The notes beneath the pieces were generated by a model. The model did not search any database. It was not told the origin of the DNA and saw only the letters and a program-made list of their open reading frames with translations. A stretch of DNA of 46,959 bases, taken from a virus. The DNA lies in IMG/VR virus record IMGVR_UViG_3300044637_000783, positions 1 through 46,959 of that record; one strand, written 5' to 3'. Position 1 is the first letter of the stretch. Each line of letters begins with the position of its first letter. The translations under genes and the position numbers were made by a program. This document shows, piece by piece, positions 39,897-46,959 of the stretch.

Positions 39897-40956
39897 TAAA
39901 GAAAACATTGAAAAATTAGAGTCCTCATTAGGAAGACTCGCAACAAAAGAAAATGTCATATACTTTTTAACATATGATACAAGAAATAACGCAAGAGCAT
40001 CTGTAAAGCATATCTACGATATGGCATTGATATTGAAACAAAACGATTACAATGTTAAAATATTAGTAGAGGATAAAAGCTATACTGGAGTTAGTAATTG
40101 GTTAGGTAGCACATATGACGAATTAAGTGTTGTTACAATCAAAGAAGATAAAATAGAAATAAAAATAGATGACGTACTTGTAGTACCTGAATATTATTCA
40201 AACGCATTAGAACAATTATCTAGCGTTAAATGTGTAAAGGTAATGTTAATACAACAAAAAGATTATATTTTTGAAAATCTACCAATTGGTAGTCGTTGGA
40301 GTGATTATGGTTTTGATAGAGTTATTACAACAACAGAAGAAACTAAGAAATATATTTTAGATATATTTCCAGAATCTTTAGTTTTTGTTATCCCTCCAAT
40401 TATAGGTGAAAATTTCAAACCAATATCATTACCATTAAAACCATATATTGCAATTAGTTCAAGAGATAGATTAATTCATAGAAGAATCATATCTGAATTT
40501 TATTTAAAATACCCACAATTACGTTGGATAACATTTAAAGATATGGTTCAATTATCTTATGATGAATTTGCAACCGCATTAAAAGAATGTATGGTTTCTG
40601 TTTGGGTTGACGATGACTCTACGTTTGGTACGTTCCCATTGGAGTCGATGAAATGTGGAGTTCCTGTTGTTGGTAAAATACCAAATATTGAACCTGAATG
40701 GTTAGACGAAAATGGAATGTGGACATATGATATCAATAAGTTGGTAGAAATATTAGCAACTTATGTATTGGCGTGGGTTGAAGGAGTTGAATTAAGTGAT
40801 GAGGTTAAGGAAAAAATGAAGGATACTTTATTACCATATAGTCTTGATATAACAAAAAACAATGTACTATCAATTTTCAAATCACTAATAAATAAAAGAG
40901 TGGAATCTATCGAGAATGCACTTAATAAATTAAAAGAAGAAGAAACTACAGCATGA
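39889..40956 (+). CDS. GT-B fold glycosyltransferase, 355 aa
   Basis: N-terminal half: VIYFLTYDTRNNARASVKHI, YDMALILKQNDYNVKILVED, VLVVPEYYSNALEQL. C-terminal half: VFVIPPIIGENFKPI, YIAISSRDRLIHRRI and the donor-binding element FGTFPLESMKCGVPVVGKIP with EPEWL, as in family 4-type enzymes. Shares the fold but little detail with the 407-aa enzyme. Its stop overlaps the next gene (GT-A type) by 4 nt, so the two are made together. Substrate unknown. Confidence 0.85.
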   Translation: MNNKENIEKLESSLGRLATKENVIYFLTYDTRNNARASVKHIYDMALILKQNDYNVKILVEDKSYTGVSNWLGSTYDELSVVTIKEDKIEIKIDDVLVVPEYYSNALEQLSSVKCVKVMLIQQKDYIFENLPIGSRWSDYGFDRVITTTEETKKYILDIFPESLVFVIPPIIGENFKPISLPLKPYIAISSRDRLIHRRIISEFYLKYPQLRWITFKDMVQLSYDEFATALKECMVSVWVDDDSTFGTFPLESMKCGVPVVGKIPNIEPEWLDENGMWTYDINKLVEILATYVLAWVEGVELSDEVKEKMKDTLLPYSLDITKNNVLSIFKSLINKRVESIENALNKLKEEETTA

Positions 40957-41732
40957 AAAATATAACAGTAATTTTACCAATTCATACCTTATCTGATGAT
41001 TATAAGGAAATGTTAAATAACGCACTATCATCAGTCGAAGATTTTCATAATGATGTAAAAGTTTCTATTGTTTGTCCAACATCATTAAAAAAAGATTTAA
41101 AAGATTTATCAAATAAATTAGAAATAACGATTGTTACAAATAAAGGTGAGACCGATTTTTGTTCACAAGTAAATTTAGGTATTGACAATTGTGATACTGA
41201 ATGGTTTACAATTTTAGAAATTGATGACGAATTTAAACCAGTTTGGTTAAAATCAATGAACGAATATAGTAAAGTCTTTACAGATGTTTCTGTATTTTTA
41301 CCAATAGTTAAAGATATTAATGTAGAGGGTAAATTTATTAATTATACTAATGAATCTGCTTGGGCATATGGTTTTACCGATATGCAAGGATTTATCGATA
41401 ACGAAGTTTTATTAGATTTCCAAAATTATCAAACAAGCGGTGGATTATTTAAAACACAAGTCATTAAAGACAATGGTAAATTTAAAGAAAATATTAAATT
41501 AACATTTGTTTATGAATTCTTATTAAGATTAACACACAATGGTGTTAGAATAATGACAGTTCCTAAGGCGGGATATCAACACGTAAATCTAAGAGAAGAT
41601 TCATTATTTTGGAAATATAAAAATGAGGAAAAAATGATTCTATCTGAAAACGAAGTTAAATTTTGGTTGGACACAGCAAAGAAAGAATTTTTCTTTAAAA
41701 ATAAACGAGATGTAAATTATCAACCAGCTTAA
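40953..41732 (+). CDS. GT-A fold (family 2-like) glycosyltransferase, 259 aa
   Basis: Typical family 2 start NITVILPIHTLSDDYKEMLN, then VSIVCPTS, a FCSQVNLGIDNCDTEWFTIL segment with EIDDE (residues about 90-95) in the place of the metal-binding DxD, and a later LREDSLFWKY. Uses a nucleotide-sugar donor. Overlaps the 355-aa enzyme by 4 nt and ends in TAATG shared with the sigma-like gene, so the glycosylation genes and the sigma factor share a transcript. Confidence 0.8.
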   Translation: MKNITVILPIHTLSDDYKEMLNNALSSVEDFHNDVKVSIVCPTSLKKDLKDLSNKLEITIVTNKGETDFCSQVNLGIDNCDTEWFTILEIDDEFKPVWLKSMNEYSKVFTDVSVFLPIVKDINVEGKFINYTNESAWAYGFTDMQGFIDNEVLLDFQNYQTSGGLFKTQVIKDNGKFKENIKLTFVYEFLLRLTHNGVRIMTVPKAGYQHVNLREDSLFWKYKNEEKMILSENEVKFWLDTAKKEFFFKNKRDVNYQPA

Positions 41733-42430
41733 TGCCGAGAAAACGTACCCAAAAAATTTATTTTGGGGAGGATCAAGAGAAGGCGGTAGTCAGTTACCTT
41801 GAAAGTAGTGACGATGCAGAAAAAAACAAGATATTCAACGAATATTTACGAGAACCCCTAATTATAATGGTCGAATCAATTATTCGACGTTATAAACTTT
41901 ACAGAAAAGATTTAGAATTTGAGGAAATTCATAACGATACAATGTCGTTTTTAATTACTAAAATTCACAAATTTGATCACACAAAAAATCATAAAGCATA
42001 CTCCTATTTTGGGACAATCTGTAAAAACTACCTAATGGGGGCAATACAGAAAGACACAAAAGAACAGAATAGACAAGTTTCTTATGATGATATATCATCT
42101 GACATTGAGGATAGAACGGATTTATCCTATGTTATTGATGAGTATATCGTAGACTATCGGGATGTTATTATTAAACTAACAATATCCTTAGAGGAGTTTA
42201 TGGAAAAAGAAGACCTAACAGATAACGAACAGAAATTAGGTTATGCGTTACTTGAAATTTTTAATAATTTTGATAGAATATTCCAAGTTGGTGACGGTAA
42301 TAAATTTAACAAAAACCTAATTTTATTATCATTACGAGAAATGACATCCCTTTCCACCAAAGAAATTAGAATATCTCTAAAAAAATTCAAAAAGATGTAC
42401 GACGGGATTTTGGGTGGATTTTTAGAATAA
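41732..42430 (+). CDS. Late sigma-like factor, gp55-like
   Basis: 232 aa (T4 gp55 185). Residues about 40-118 resemble sigma-70 region 2: YLREPLIIMVESIIRRYKLY, DLEFEEIHNDTMSFLITKIH, then KFDHTKNHKAYSYFGTICKN and YLMGAIQKD, the segment that in sigma factors melts the -10 DNA. The C-terminal part is helical without a clear region 4, as in T4 gp55, which needs gp33/gp45 for activation. By family role it directs host RNA polymerase to phage late promoters; the candidate promoter is the TATTTAT(A/T) box seen across the window. Start codon shares one base with the upstream stop (TAATG). Confidence 0.75.
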   Translation: MPRKRTQKIYFGEDQEKAVVSYLESSDDAEKNKIFNEYLREPLIIMVESIIRRYKLYRKDLEFEEIHNDTMSFLITKIHKFDHTKNHKAYSYFGTICKNYLMGAIQKDTKEQNRQVSYDDISSDIEDRTDLSYVIDEYIVDYRDVIIKLTISLEEFMEKEDLTDNEQKLGYALLEIFNNFDRIFQVGDGNKFNKNLILLSLREMTSLSTKEIRISLKKFKKMYDGILGGFLE

Positions 42431-42433
42431 ATC

Positions 42434-42441
42434 TATTTATA
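42434..42441 (+). promoter_or_regulatory. Late-type box TATTTATA before the 126-aa gene
   Basis: TCTATTTATAGGT then ATG; 3-nt gap, lying just after the sigma-like gene's stop codon. Confidence 0.45.
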
Positions 42442-42444
42442 GGT

Positions 42445-42825
42445 ATGAGAACACAAAGAAATTTAATATCATTAGATGTTGATTCTGCATTGGCTTTAAT
42501 GCAGGAGATATATAATGATGTAGTTGAGAACCGAAACACCGCCTCAATTATTATGAAAAAAATGCTTTCTTTTATGAAAGATGCTGAAGATATGAGTGTT
42601 ATTGGTCCCGTAATCAAAGAACAACAAAAGGTTTTAAATGACCTTACCGAAAAGAAAATATCCCTTGTAAAATTACAAAGTGCACTCCTTAAACAGACCC
42701 AAGGAACGGGTAGTGGTAAAGGTGGACCTATGGGTAAATTAACATTATCTGAGGAGGATAGAGATTTATTGGATAAGTTGGTTAATGACGGTGACAATAA
42801 AAACGAAACTAACTATAGATTATAA
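42445..42825 (+). CDS. Helical hypothetical protein, 126 aa
   Basis: Helical, coiled-coil-like: ISLDVDSALALMQEIYNDVV, MKKMLSFMKDAEDM and a leucine-rich helix QQKVLNDLTEKKISLVKLQS, then a Gly-rich loop GTGSGKGGPMG and an acidic C-terminal helix. Size and helical form would allow a small terminase-like or baseplate adaptor role, but I cannot decide. Ends by sharing one base with the 635-aa gene (TAATG). Box TATTTATA lies 3 nt before the ATG. Confidence 0.6.
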   Translation: MRTQRNLISLDVDSALALMQEIYNDVVENRNTASIIMKKMLSFMKDAEDMSVIGPVIKEQQKVLNDLTEKKISLVKLQSALLKQTQGTGSGKGGPMGKLTLSEEDRDLLDKLVNDGDNKNETNYRL

Positions 42826-44732
42826 TGGCATCTAAAATAAAAGAACAGAAGTCCAAAATAAAGGCCAAAATTGATGCGGTTAAGAGAATTGCCGACGACG
42901 GTGAGAAAAGTTTCAATGAGAAAAGTGATAAATTCTTAAAGGACTTACCAACAACTGATGCCCTTTTTGGTAAAAAACTTTCAGATTTTGCTGAAAAAAG
43001 AAAAAAGAAAAAAGAGAACAACAAGGATATTTTTGGTGAATTAATCGATACCGTTGAGGGGTTTTTAGGAACAAACAATAAGATAGAGATTAACGAAAAA
43101 AGTACAAACAAACAAAGACTTAGACAACACACAAACGATTCTATAAATGAAACTTTAAAAAGTTCAAAACAGATTGTTATGGATAGTGTTAAAAAGGTTT
43201 TATTTGCCGGAGACGGTATTTGTGGTACAAATAAATCTTTAATTAGTAGTGTGACCATATCACCTTCTGAATTTGATTTTATGAATGTATTAACAGTTTC
43301 ACCCGTTAGTAATAGTGGTAAAATTGTTTACGAAGATAATAAAGATAGAGGGTTAGTTAAAATGAACCAATTACTTTATAGTGGTTTTACTTCACCACAA
43401 ACATTTTATACAAAGGACCCCGACCCAATATTTGACATTAATTGGAATGCATCAACTCAAAAATATACATTTGATAATTTTAGTGTAACCAAAGTTGATG
43501 AATTTTTAACAACATACTACACTAATATAGAGTTTTTAGACATCAGTGGTGTTACAAAAACAGCAATGTTAATGACATTACAAGGAGATGGTACCGAACC
43601 TCCTTTATTTGATAAAGGTTTTAATGAATTAAATAGATTATTGGCAAAATTATGTGCATTATGTAACAACCCAACATCTACAGGTACAAATCAAAATCCA
43701 ACCACTGAATTTAATGAAAATGATGAAGACATTGAATTTTATTTTGATTTTGATAATGTTGAGGGTATTGATTTGGATGATGAAAGTGCGAGATATAAAA
43801 AAGTATTGAGATTTAAAGATTGTAACAATTTTGAATCTGTGGCTGACACCTCTCACTTTGAAGATTTTGTTTACTTATCAAATAAGAAAAATTTAAACGA
43901 TGCTGTTAATAATGCATTGTTAAATGCCGCGGCTGCAGCACATGAGACATCAGACTCGTCTATACCGCCAGATAATTTTCATTTATCATTATTAAACACT
44001 TTTATTTTAAATTTACCAAAGGCATTAATAGGTTCCGTATTGGCACCGAAATATATGCTACCAATTGTTATTATATACAAATCAGTTGTTGCTGGTGTTG
44101 GGGGATTGGTTGAATCCGCAAAAGAAATAATGAAAAAATTGAGTAAATTATTTAATGAAATTATTAGAAATCTACTTTGGAAATTTTTATCTGAGTTTTG
44201 GAAACGAGTTAAAATAGATTTATTAAATTTCTTACAAAGATTAGCATTAAAAATATTAAAAAATAAAGCAAAACGTTATTATCTTATTATAACATCGTTA
44301 ATTGCACTATTAACAAAATTATTAGAATTGGGGTTAGATAATTGTGATTCATTATTTAAAATTATATCTCAATCAATAGATTTAGCCTTAAAGGGTGGTA
44401 TTTCTAGTATTACTGGAGGTCTTACTGGAGGTGCTCAAGTGCCAGGATTTTTGTTAGGGTTGTCTCATTATTTACCTGGTTTTAGTACGGATAGAGCGTT
44501 ATTAAATATTACTGAAAAATTAGAATCTTCTGGAATTAGTACAGGTCCAATTTTTGGAGAATCAAATAATTTAACTGCATTAGTTAAATCTGTAATTGAT
44601 GGTCAAACCGAAGAACACGACGCAAACAGTTTTATACAAGTATCAACACAAGAGGTTATTATACCAACACCGTTTGGATTACCAATTATAATTCCACCGG
44701 GTATTATAACAAGTTCAGGAAAAATGTTTTAA
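42825..44732 (+). CDS. Large baseplate/tail-region protein with hydrophobic helices, 635 aa
   Basis: Residues 1-100 are Lys/Asp-rich helices. Residues about 140-390 are mixed, with acidic stretches. Residues about 397-432 (ALIGSVLAPKYMLPIVIIYK then SVVAGVGGL) and 485-507 (YYLIITSLIALLTKLLELGL) are strongly hydrophobic helices, followed by a Gly-rich segment (GGISSITGGLTGGAQVPGFL) and a beta C-terminus (TQEVIIPTPFGLPIIIPPGI). The order and neighbours (66-aa coiled-coil protein, then OB-fold spike protein) suggest a baseplate component, possibly one that contacts membrane. No T4 homologue could be named. Confidence 0.6.
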   Translation: MASKIKEQKSKIKAKIDAVKRIADDGEKSFNEKSDKFLKDLPTTDALFGKKLSDFAEKRKKKKENNKDIFGELIDTVEGFLGTNNKIEINEKSTNKQRLRQHTNDSINETLKSSKQIVMDSVKKVLFAGDGICGTNKSLISSVTISPSEFDFMNVLTVSPVSNSGKIVYEDNKDRGLVKMNQLLYSGFTSPQTFYTKDPDPIFDINWNASTQKYTFDNFSVTKVDEFLTTYYTNIEFLDISGVTKTAMLMTLQGDGTEPPLFDKGFNELNRLLAKLCALCNNPTSTGTNQNPTTEFNENDEDIEFYFDFDNVEGIDLDDESARYKKVLRFKDCNNFESVADTSHFEDFVYLSNKKNLNDAVNNALLNAAAAAHETSDSSIPPDNFHLSLLNTFILNLPKALIGSVLAPKYMLPIVIIYKSVVAGVGGLVESAKEIMKKLSKLFNEIIRNLLWKFLSEFWKRVKIDLLNFLQRLALKILKNKAKRYYLIITSLIALLTKLLELGLDNCDSLFKIISQSIDLALKGGISSITGGLTGGAQVPGFLLGLSHYLPGFSTDRALLNITEKLESSGISTGPIFGESNNLTALVKSVIDGQTEEHDANSFIQVSTQEVIIPTPFGLPIIIPPGIITSSGKMF

Positions 44733-44733
44733 C

Positions 44734-44934
44734 ATGGAAAAAGAAAATTTAATTGAAATAGCAAAAGACCCTAAAAATAAATCAAATAAAGATTTATTTG
44801 TTGTGGTTAATGAATTATATGGTGAACACGAAAAAACAAAAAATTTAATTATAGATTTAACAAGACATTTAGAATCTATTGAAATTTTATATAATAATGT
44901 AAATAATGAAATAGAGAAAAGAATTAAGAAATGA
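44734..44934 (+). CDS. Small coiled-coil protein, 66 aa
   Basis: Almost entirely helical and charged: LIEIAKDPKNKSNKDLFVVV, then GEHEKTKNLIIDLTRHLESI and EILYNNVNNEIEKRIKK. Starts 1 nt after the 635-aa gene and overlaps the OB-fold gene by 4 nt. Likely a small adaptor or assembly helper of the baseplate unit; function unproven. Confidence 0.62.
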   Translation: MEKENLIEIAKDPKNKSNKDLFVVVNELYGEHEKTKNLIIDLTRHLESIEILYNNVNNEIEKRIKK

Positions 44935-46442
44935 AAATAATAGATATTGGTATTTGTGTTGATAATTTTGATCCGGCTGGTTTAGGTGCAATTAGATGCG
45001 TTAGATATAGTTCTTGGGTTAGTCAACAAGAAAAGGCTTTAGAATACACAAAATGGGATGATAATGATTTATTTTTAGCATATCCATTCCTACCAACAAA
45101 TATTAATTTTATTCCAGAAAAAGGTCAAGCGGTTAAAATTATAAATTACAATCCTGATAAAGATACTGTAAATACAGAATATATTGCCGGTCCTTTTACA
45201 ACAATGTTTGACTATAATTCACAAACACATTCCGCACAGGTTGAAAATACAACATATGGAGTTTCAGCAAAACACGGACCTGCGGTTATGGATTCCACTA
45301 AAGCAGATGGATATAAAAATCCTAAATCAGTTGCTGCGTTCGCAAAAACAACAGACTTTGGTGTTTATGGAAAATACGGTTCTGATGTTATTTTTACAGA
45401 AAATGGTGTACAACTTAGAGGTGGTAAATTAATCGCCAAAGACTATGCATCGACGGGTCAAAAAACAATAATGGTAAATCAACCATTAATGTCCAATAAA
45501 GTATCAACACTATACCTTAAAAAATTTGGTAAAAGAAAAGAATTTAAGGAAGAAAAAATAACCACGAACACCGTTGCAATATCTGACTTATCACATCTTA
45601 TAGAATATTCAATAGATAAATTTAGCGGTACAACAAGAACCGTTAGTTTATATGTTTATAAATTAACAAAGCCGTTCGGTGGTTTATATAGAACGGATAA
45701 CCCAAAACTATCCGATGTTGATTTAATTCAAGACCATTATAAGTTATTAAATTTAGATGGGACAACAACGGGAGCAACTCTTACCTTTACAACCGAAGAT
45801 ACCGAAGAAACTTATTGTACAATAAGAGATGTCTTAAAAACATTACACTTAAAGAGTCTTAATGAATTTAATACATCATACTCAGAAGGAGATTTACATC
45901 CTTTTTATTTTAGACCAACAAGTGAATGTAAAAATAGAGTTTTATCCGACACAACCCAAAAAACTGAAAGAAAAACTATATTCAATAAAATAACCATTAA
46001 TAAAGGATGTGGTCCAATTAATGGTTTGGTATTTTCAAGAACAAAGGTTTCACCGCCGGTAACTCCAGTTACAAAAAAAGAAAACGTTCTTAAAGATTCA
46101 AACATTCCGGGGGAACAGACTTTTGCGTCTTTGAAATCGGATAACATATATCTTATATCTACAGATACTAACGATTCAGGTAAAACAATTGATTTTACCA
46201 ATTTAGACAAATATGAATTAACCCAAGAAAATTATTTAAAGGATATTGGACCAAACACATACTCAACTGTTAGAGGTGAAAATTTATTAGAATTGTTAAG
46301 AGCAATTATAGATTTATTAAACGGACATAAACATAATTTAATGGGTCCTTTAGTGAAAGGAGACCCAAATTACGAAAGATTAATGGGGTTATATTCCTCT
46401 TTTGAAAATGACATTTTAAATAAATCGATTAGAATCAACTAA
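44931..46442 (+). CDS. Baseplate spike-type protein with N-terminal OB-fold, 503 aa
   Basis: Residues about 1-95 match the OB-fold of gp5/gpV-type spikes: IDIGICVDNFDPAGLGAIRC, then KWDDNDLFLAYPFLPTNINF (like 'DPf.ysPFLP..in') and IPEKGQAVKIINYN. A beta-rich region with GKYGSDVIFTENGVQLRGGK (about 141-160) follows, then mixed domains and a C-terminal helix (LLELLRAIIDLLNGHKHNLM) with a HKH motif that could bind a metal near the end. No lysozyme domain, unlike T4 gp5. By family role it would sit at the tip or hub of the baseplate. Overlaps the 66-aa gene by 4 nt. Confidence 0.75.
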   Translation: MKIIDIGICVDNFDPAGLGAIRCVRYSSWVSQQEKALEYTKWDDNDLFLAYPFLPTNINFIPEKGQAVKIINYNPDKDTVNTEYIAGPFTTMFDYNSQTHSAQVENTTYGVSAKHGPAVMDSTKADGYKNPKSVAAFAKTTDFGVYGKYGSDVIFTENGVQLRGGKLIAKDYASTGQKTIMVNQPLMSNKVSTLYLKKFGKRKEFKEEKITTNTVAISDLSHLIEYSIDKFSGTTRTVSLYVYKLTKPFGGLYRTDNPKLSDVDLIQDHYKLLNLDGTTTGATLTFTTEDTEETYCTIRDVLKTLHLKSLNEFNTSYSEGDLHPFYFRPTSECKNRVLSDTTQKTERKTIFNKITINKGCGPINGLVFSRTKVSPPVTPVTKKENVLKDSNIPGEQTFASLKSDNIYLISTDTNDSGKTIDFTNLDKYELTQENYLKDIGPNTYSTVRGENLLELLRAIIDLLNGHKHNLMGPLVKGDPNYERLMGLYSSFENDILNKSIRIN

Positions 46443-46447
46443 TTTGA

Positions 46448-46455
46448 TATTTATA
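46448..46455 (+). promoter_or_regulatory. Late-type box TATTTATA before the right-edge structural gene
   Basis: TTGATATTTATAAATAAAAAG, 11 nt before the ATG at 46467. Here alone a T4-orientation TATAAATA also overlaps (46452-46459). Confidence 0.5.
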
Positions 46456-46466
46456 AATAAAAAGAG

Positions 46467-46959
46467 ATGTCATATTTTCGTTCATATTTTGAGAAAAACA
46501 ACACAATCATAAAGGATTCTGCTGTTAATACCTCTAAAAATCCAACAACTGAGATATTTTATGGTTCTGGATTTTCTAAATTTATATTTAAATTAGATTT
46601 AGACAGTTTACAGAATAAAGTAAACTCGGGTGAATTGGTTGTAACCAACACCACTAACCACACATTACATCTAACAAACACGATTTTTGGTGACGAGGGA
46701 CTAAAAGGTAAAAACAGAAGTACCTCAAGAGATAGAGCAACTTCTTTTGATTTAATAATCTTTAAAATAACAGAATTTTGGGACGAGGGTGTTGGTTTTG
46801 ATTACCAAGACTCTGGTTATGATTTTACAACTGGTAACCACACATTTGATGAGAGACCATCTAACTGGTTTAATAGAACCACTTTAAATGAATGGACAAG
46901 TCAAGGTGTATATGCAACAGACCCAATTATAGTAACTTCAATGCATTTTGACAATGGTA
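46467..46959 (+). CDS. Structural/appendage protein (3' end cut by window edge)
   Basis: The ATG at 46467 opens a frame that runs 164 codons to the window edge. The start MSYFRSYFEKNNTIIKDSAV and the text SKFIFKLDLDSL, LHLTNTIFGDEGLK, FDLIIFKITEFWDEGVGFDY and FDERPSNWFNRTTLNEW form a beta-sandwich pattern ('WDeG.GfDy') often seen in phage and secreted appendage proteins. Follows the OB-fold spike gene and has its own late-type box. Probably a baseplate or fibre component; the full length is unknown. Confidence 0.65.
   Translation, partial: MSYFRSYFEKNNTIIKDSAVNTSKNPTTEIFYGSGFSKFIFKLDLDSLQNKVNSGELVVTNTTNHTLHLTNTIFGDEGLKGKNRSTSRDRATSFDLIIFKITEFWDEGVGFDYQDSGYDFTTGNHTFDERPSNWFNRTTLNEWTSQGVYATDPIIVTSMHFDNG

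Noticed and set aside
42387-43258. Leftward Ser/Phe-rich ORFs opposite the sigma-like and 635-aa genes
   Set aside because: Complement of Lys/Glu/Asp-rich codons; no start context and they overlap genuine genes entirely.

Overview
The window is part of a contractile-tailed phage genome (T4-like myovirus). Nearly every recognisable gene has a counterpart in the T4 module set: RecA-like recombinase (UvsX), single-strand DNA-binding protein (gp32-like), RNase H/5' exonuclease (cut by the left edge), family B DNA polymerase (gp43), SNF2-type helicase in the UvsW role, late sigma-like factor (gp55-like), PhoH, dUTPase, tail sheath, tail tube, tape measure, gp53-like wedge, hub and spike proteins, and neck proteins. 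The DNA is very A+T rich. Almost no start codon has a Shine-Dalgarno sequence; leaders are A-rich and unstructured, and a DUF4494-like gene is present. Together these point to a Bacteroidota host, probably flavobacterium-like. That is inference; no host gene is present.

Layout. Bases 1-32,867 are read almost entirely leftward. In order of transcription they hold: adhesin/fibre genes (32.9-30.2 kb), a small baseplate-like protein, DNA polymerase, two neck/tail-completion-like proteins, sheath, tube, a gp26-like tail chaperone with an overlapping second frame, tape measure, a 1583-aa tail/baseplate protein, gp53-like wedge, a 1931-aa hub protein, small virion-associated genes including a Dps-like protein, then gp32, uvsX and the exonuclease. 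Three rightward genes interrupt this block: a ribbon-helix-helix mini-gene (21.7 kb), the SNF2 helicase (23.7 kb) and a gp13-like neck gene (25.7 kb). From 32,900 to the right edge everything is rightward: head-associated small proteins (one with a WYL-like domain), a glycosyltransferase, small genes, dUTPase, PhoH, a degenerate HAD-like protein, two more glycosyltransferases, the sigma-like factor, then baseplate genes ending in an OB-fold spike protein and a structural gene cut by the right edge.

Most notable regulatory signal. The octamer TATTTAT(A/T), or a one-base variant TA(C/G)TTATA, lies 3-37 nt before 19 gene starts, always in the same orientation relative to the gene. It precedes late-type genes (sheath, tube, tape measure, fibres, neck, UvsW-like helicase, spike-side structural gene). 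It is absent before uvsX, gp32 and DNA polymerase. It is the exact reverse complement of the T4 late promoter box TATAAATA, and a gp55-like sigma factor is encoded in the same window. I infer a phage late promoter with an altered, flipped-looking recognition sequence. Several sites are so close to the ATG that the messages would be leaderless.

Most notable non-coding element. The only gap longer than 300 bases (18,374-18,713, between tube and sheath) holds a perfect 14-bp palindrome GTTCCACGTGGAAC. This matches the core of the bacterial chromosomal centromere parS (ParB site) and overlaps a second 14-bp palindrome made from the same half-sites. A 12-bp inverted repeat and a strong terminator flank it. 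A parS-like element in a phage tail operon is unexpected and is my main candidate for an undescribed system. Other leads are a probable +1 (or -2) frameshift joining the gp26-like chaperone to a second frame, and a glycosyltransferase set alongside a Thr/Pro-repeat adhesin.
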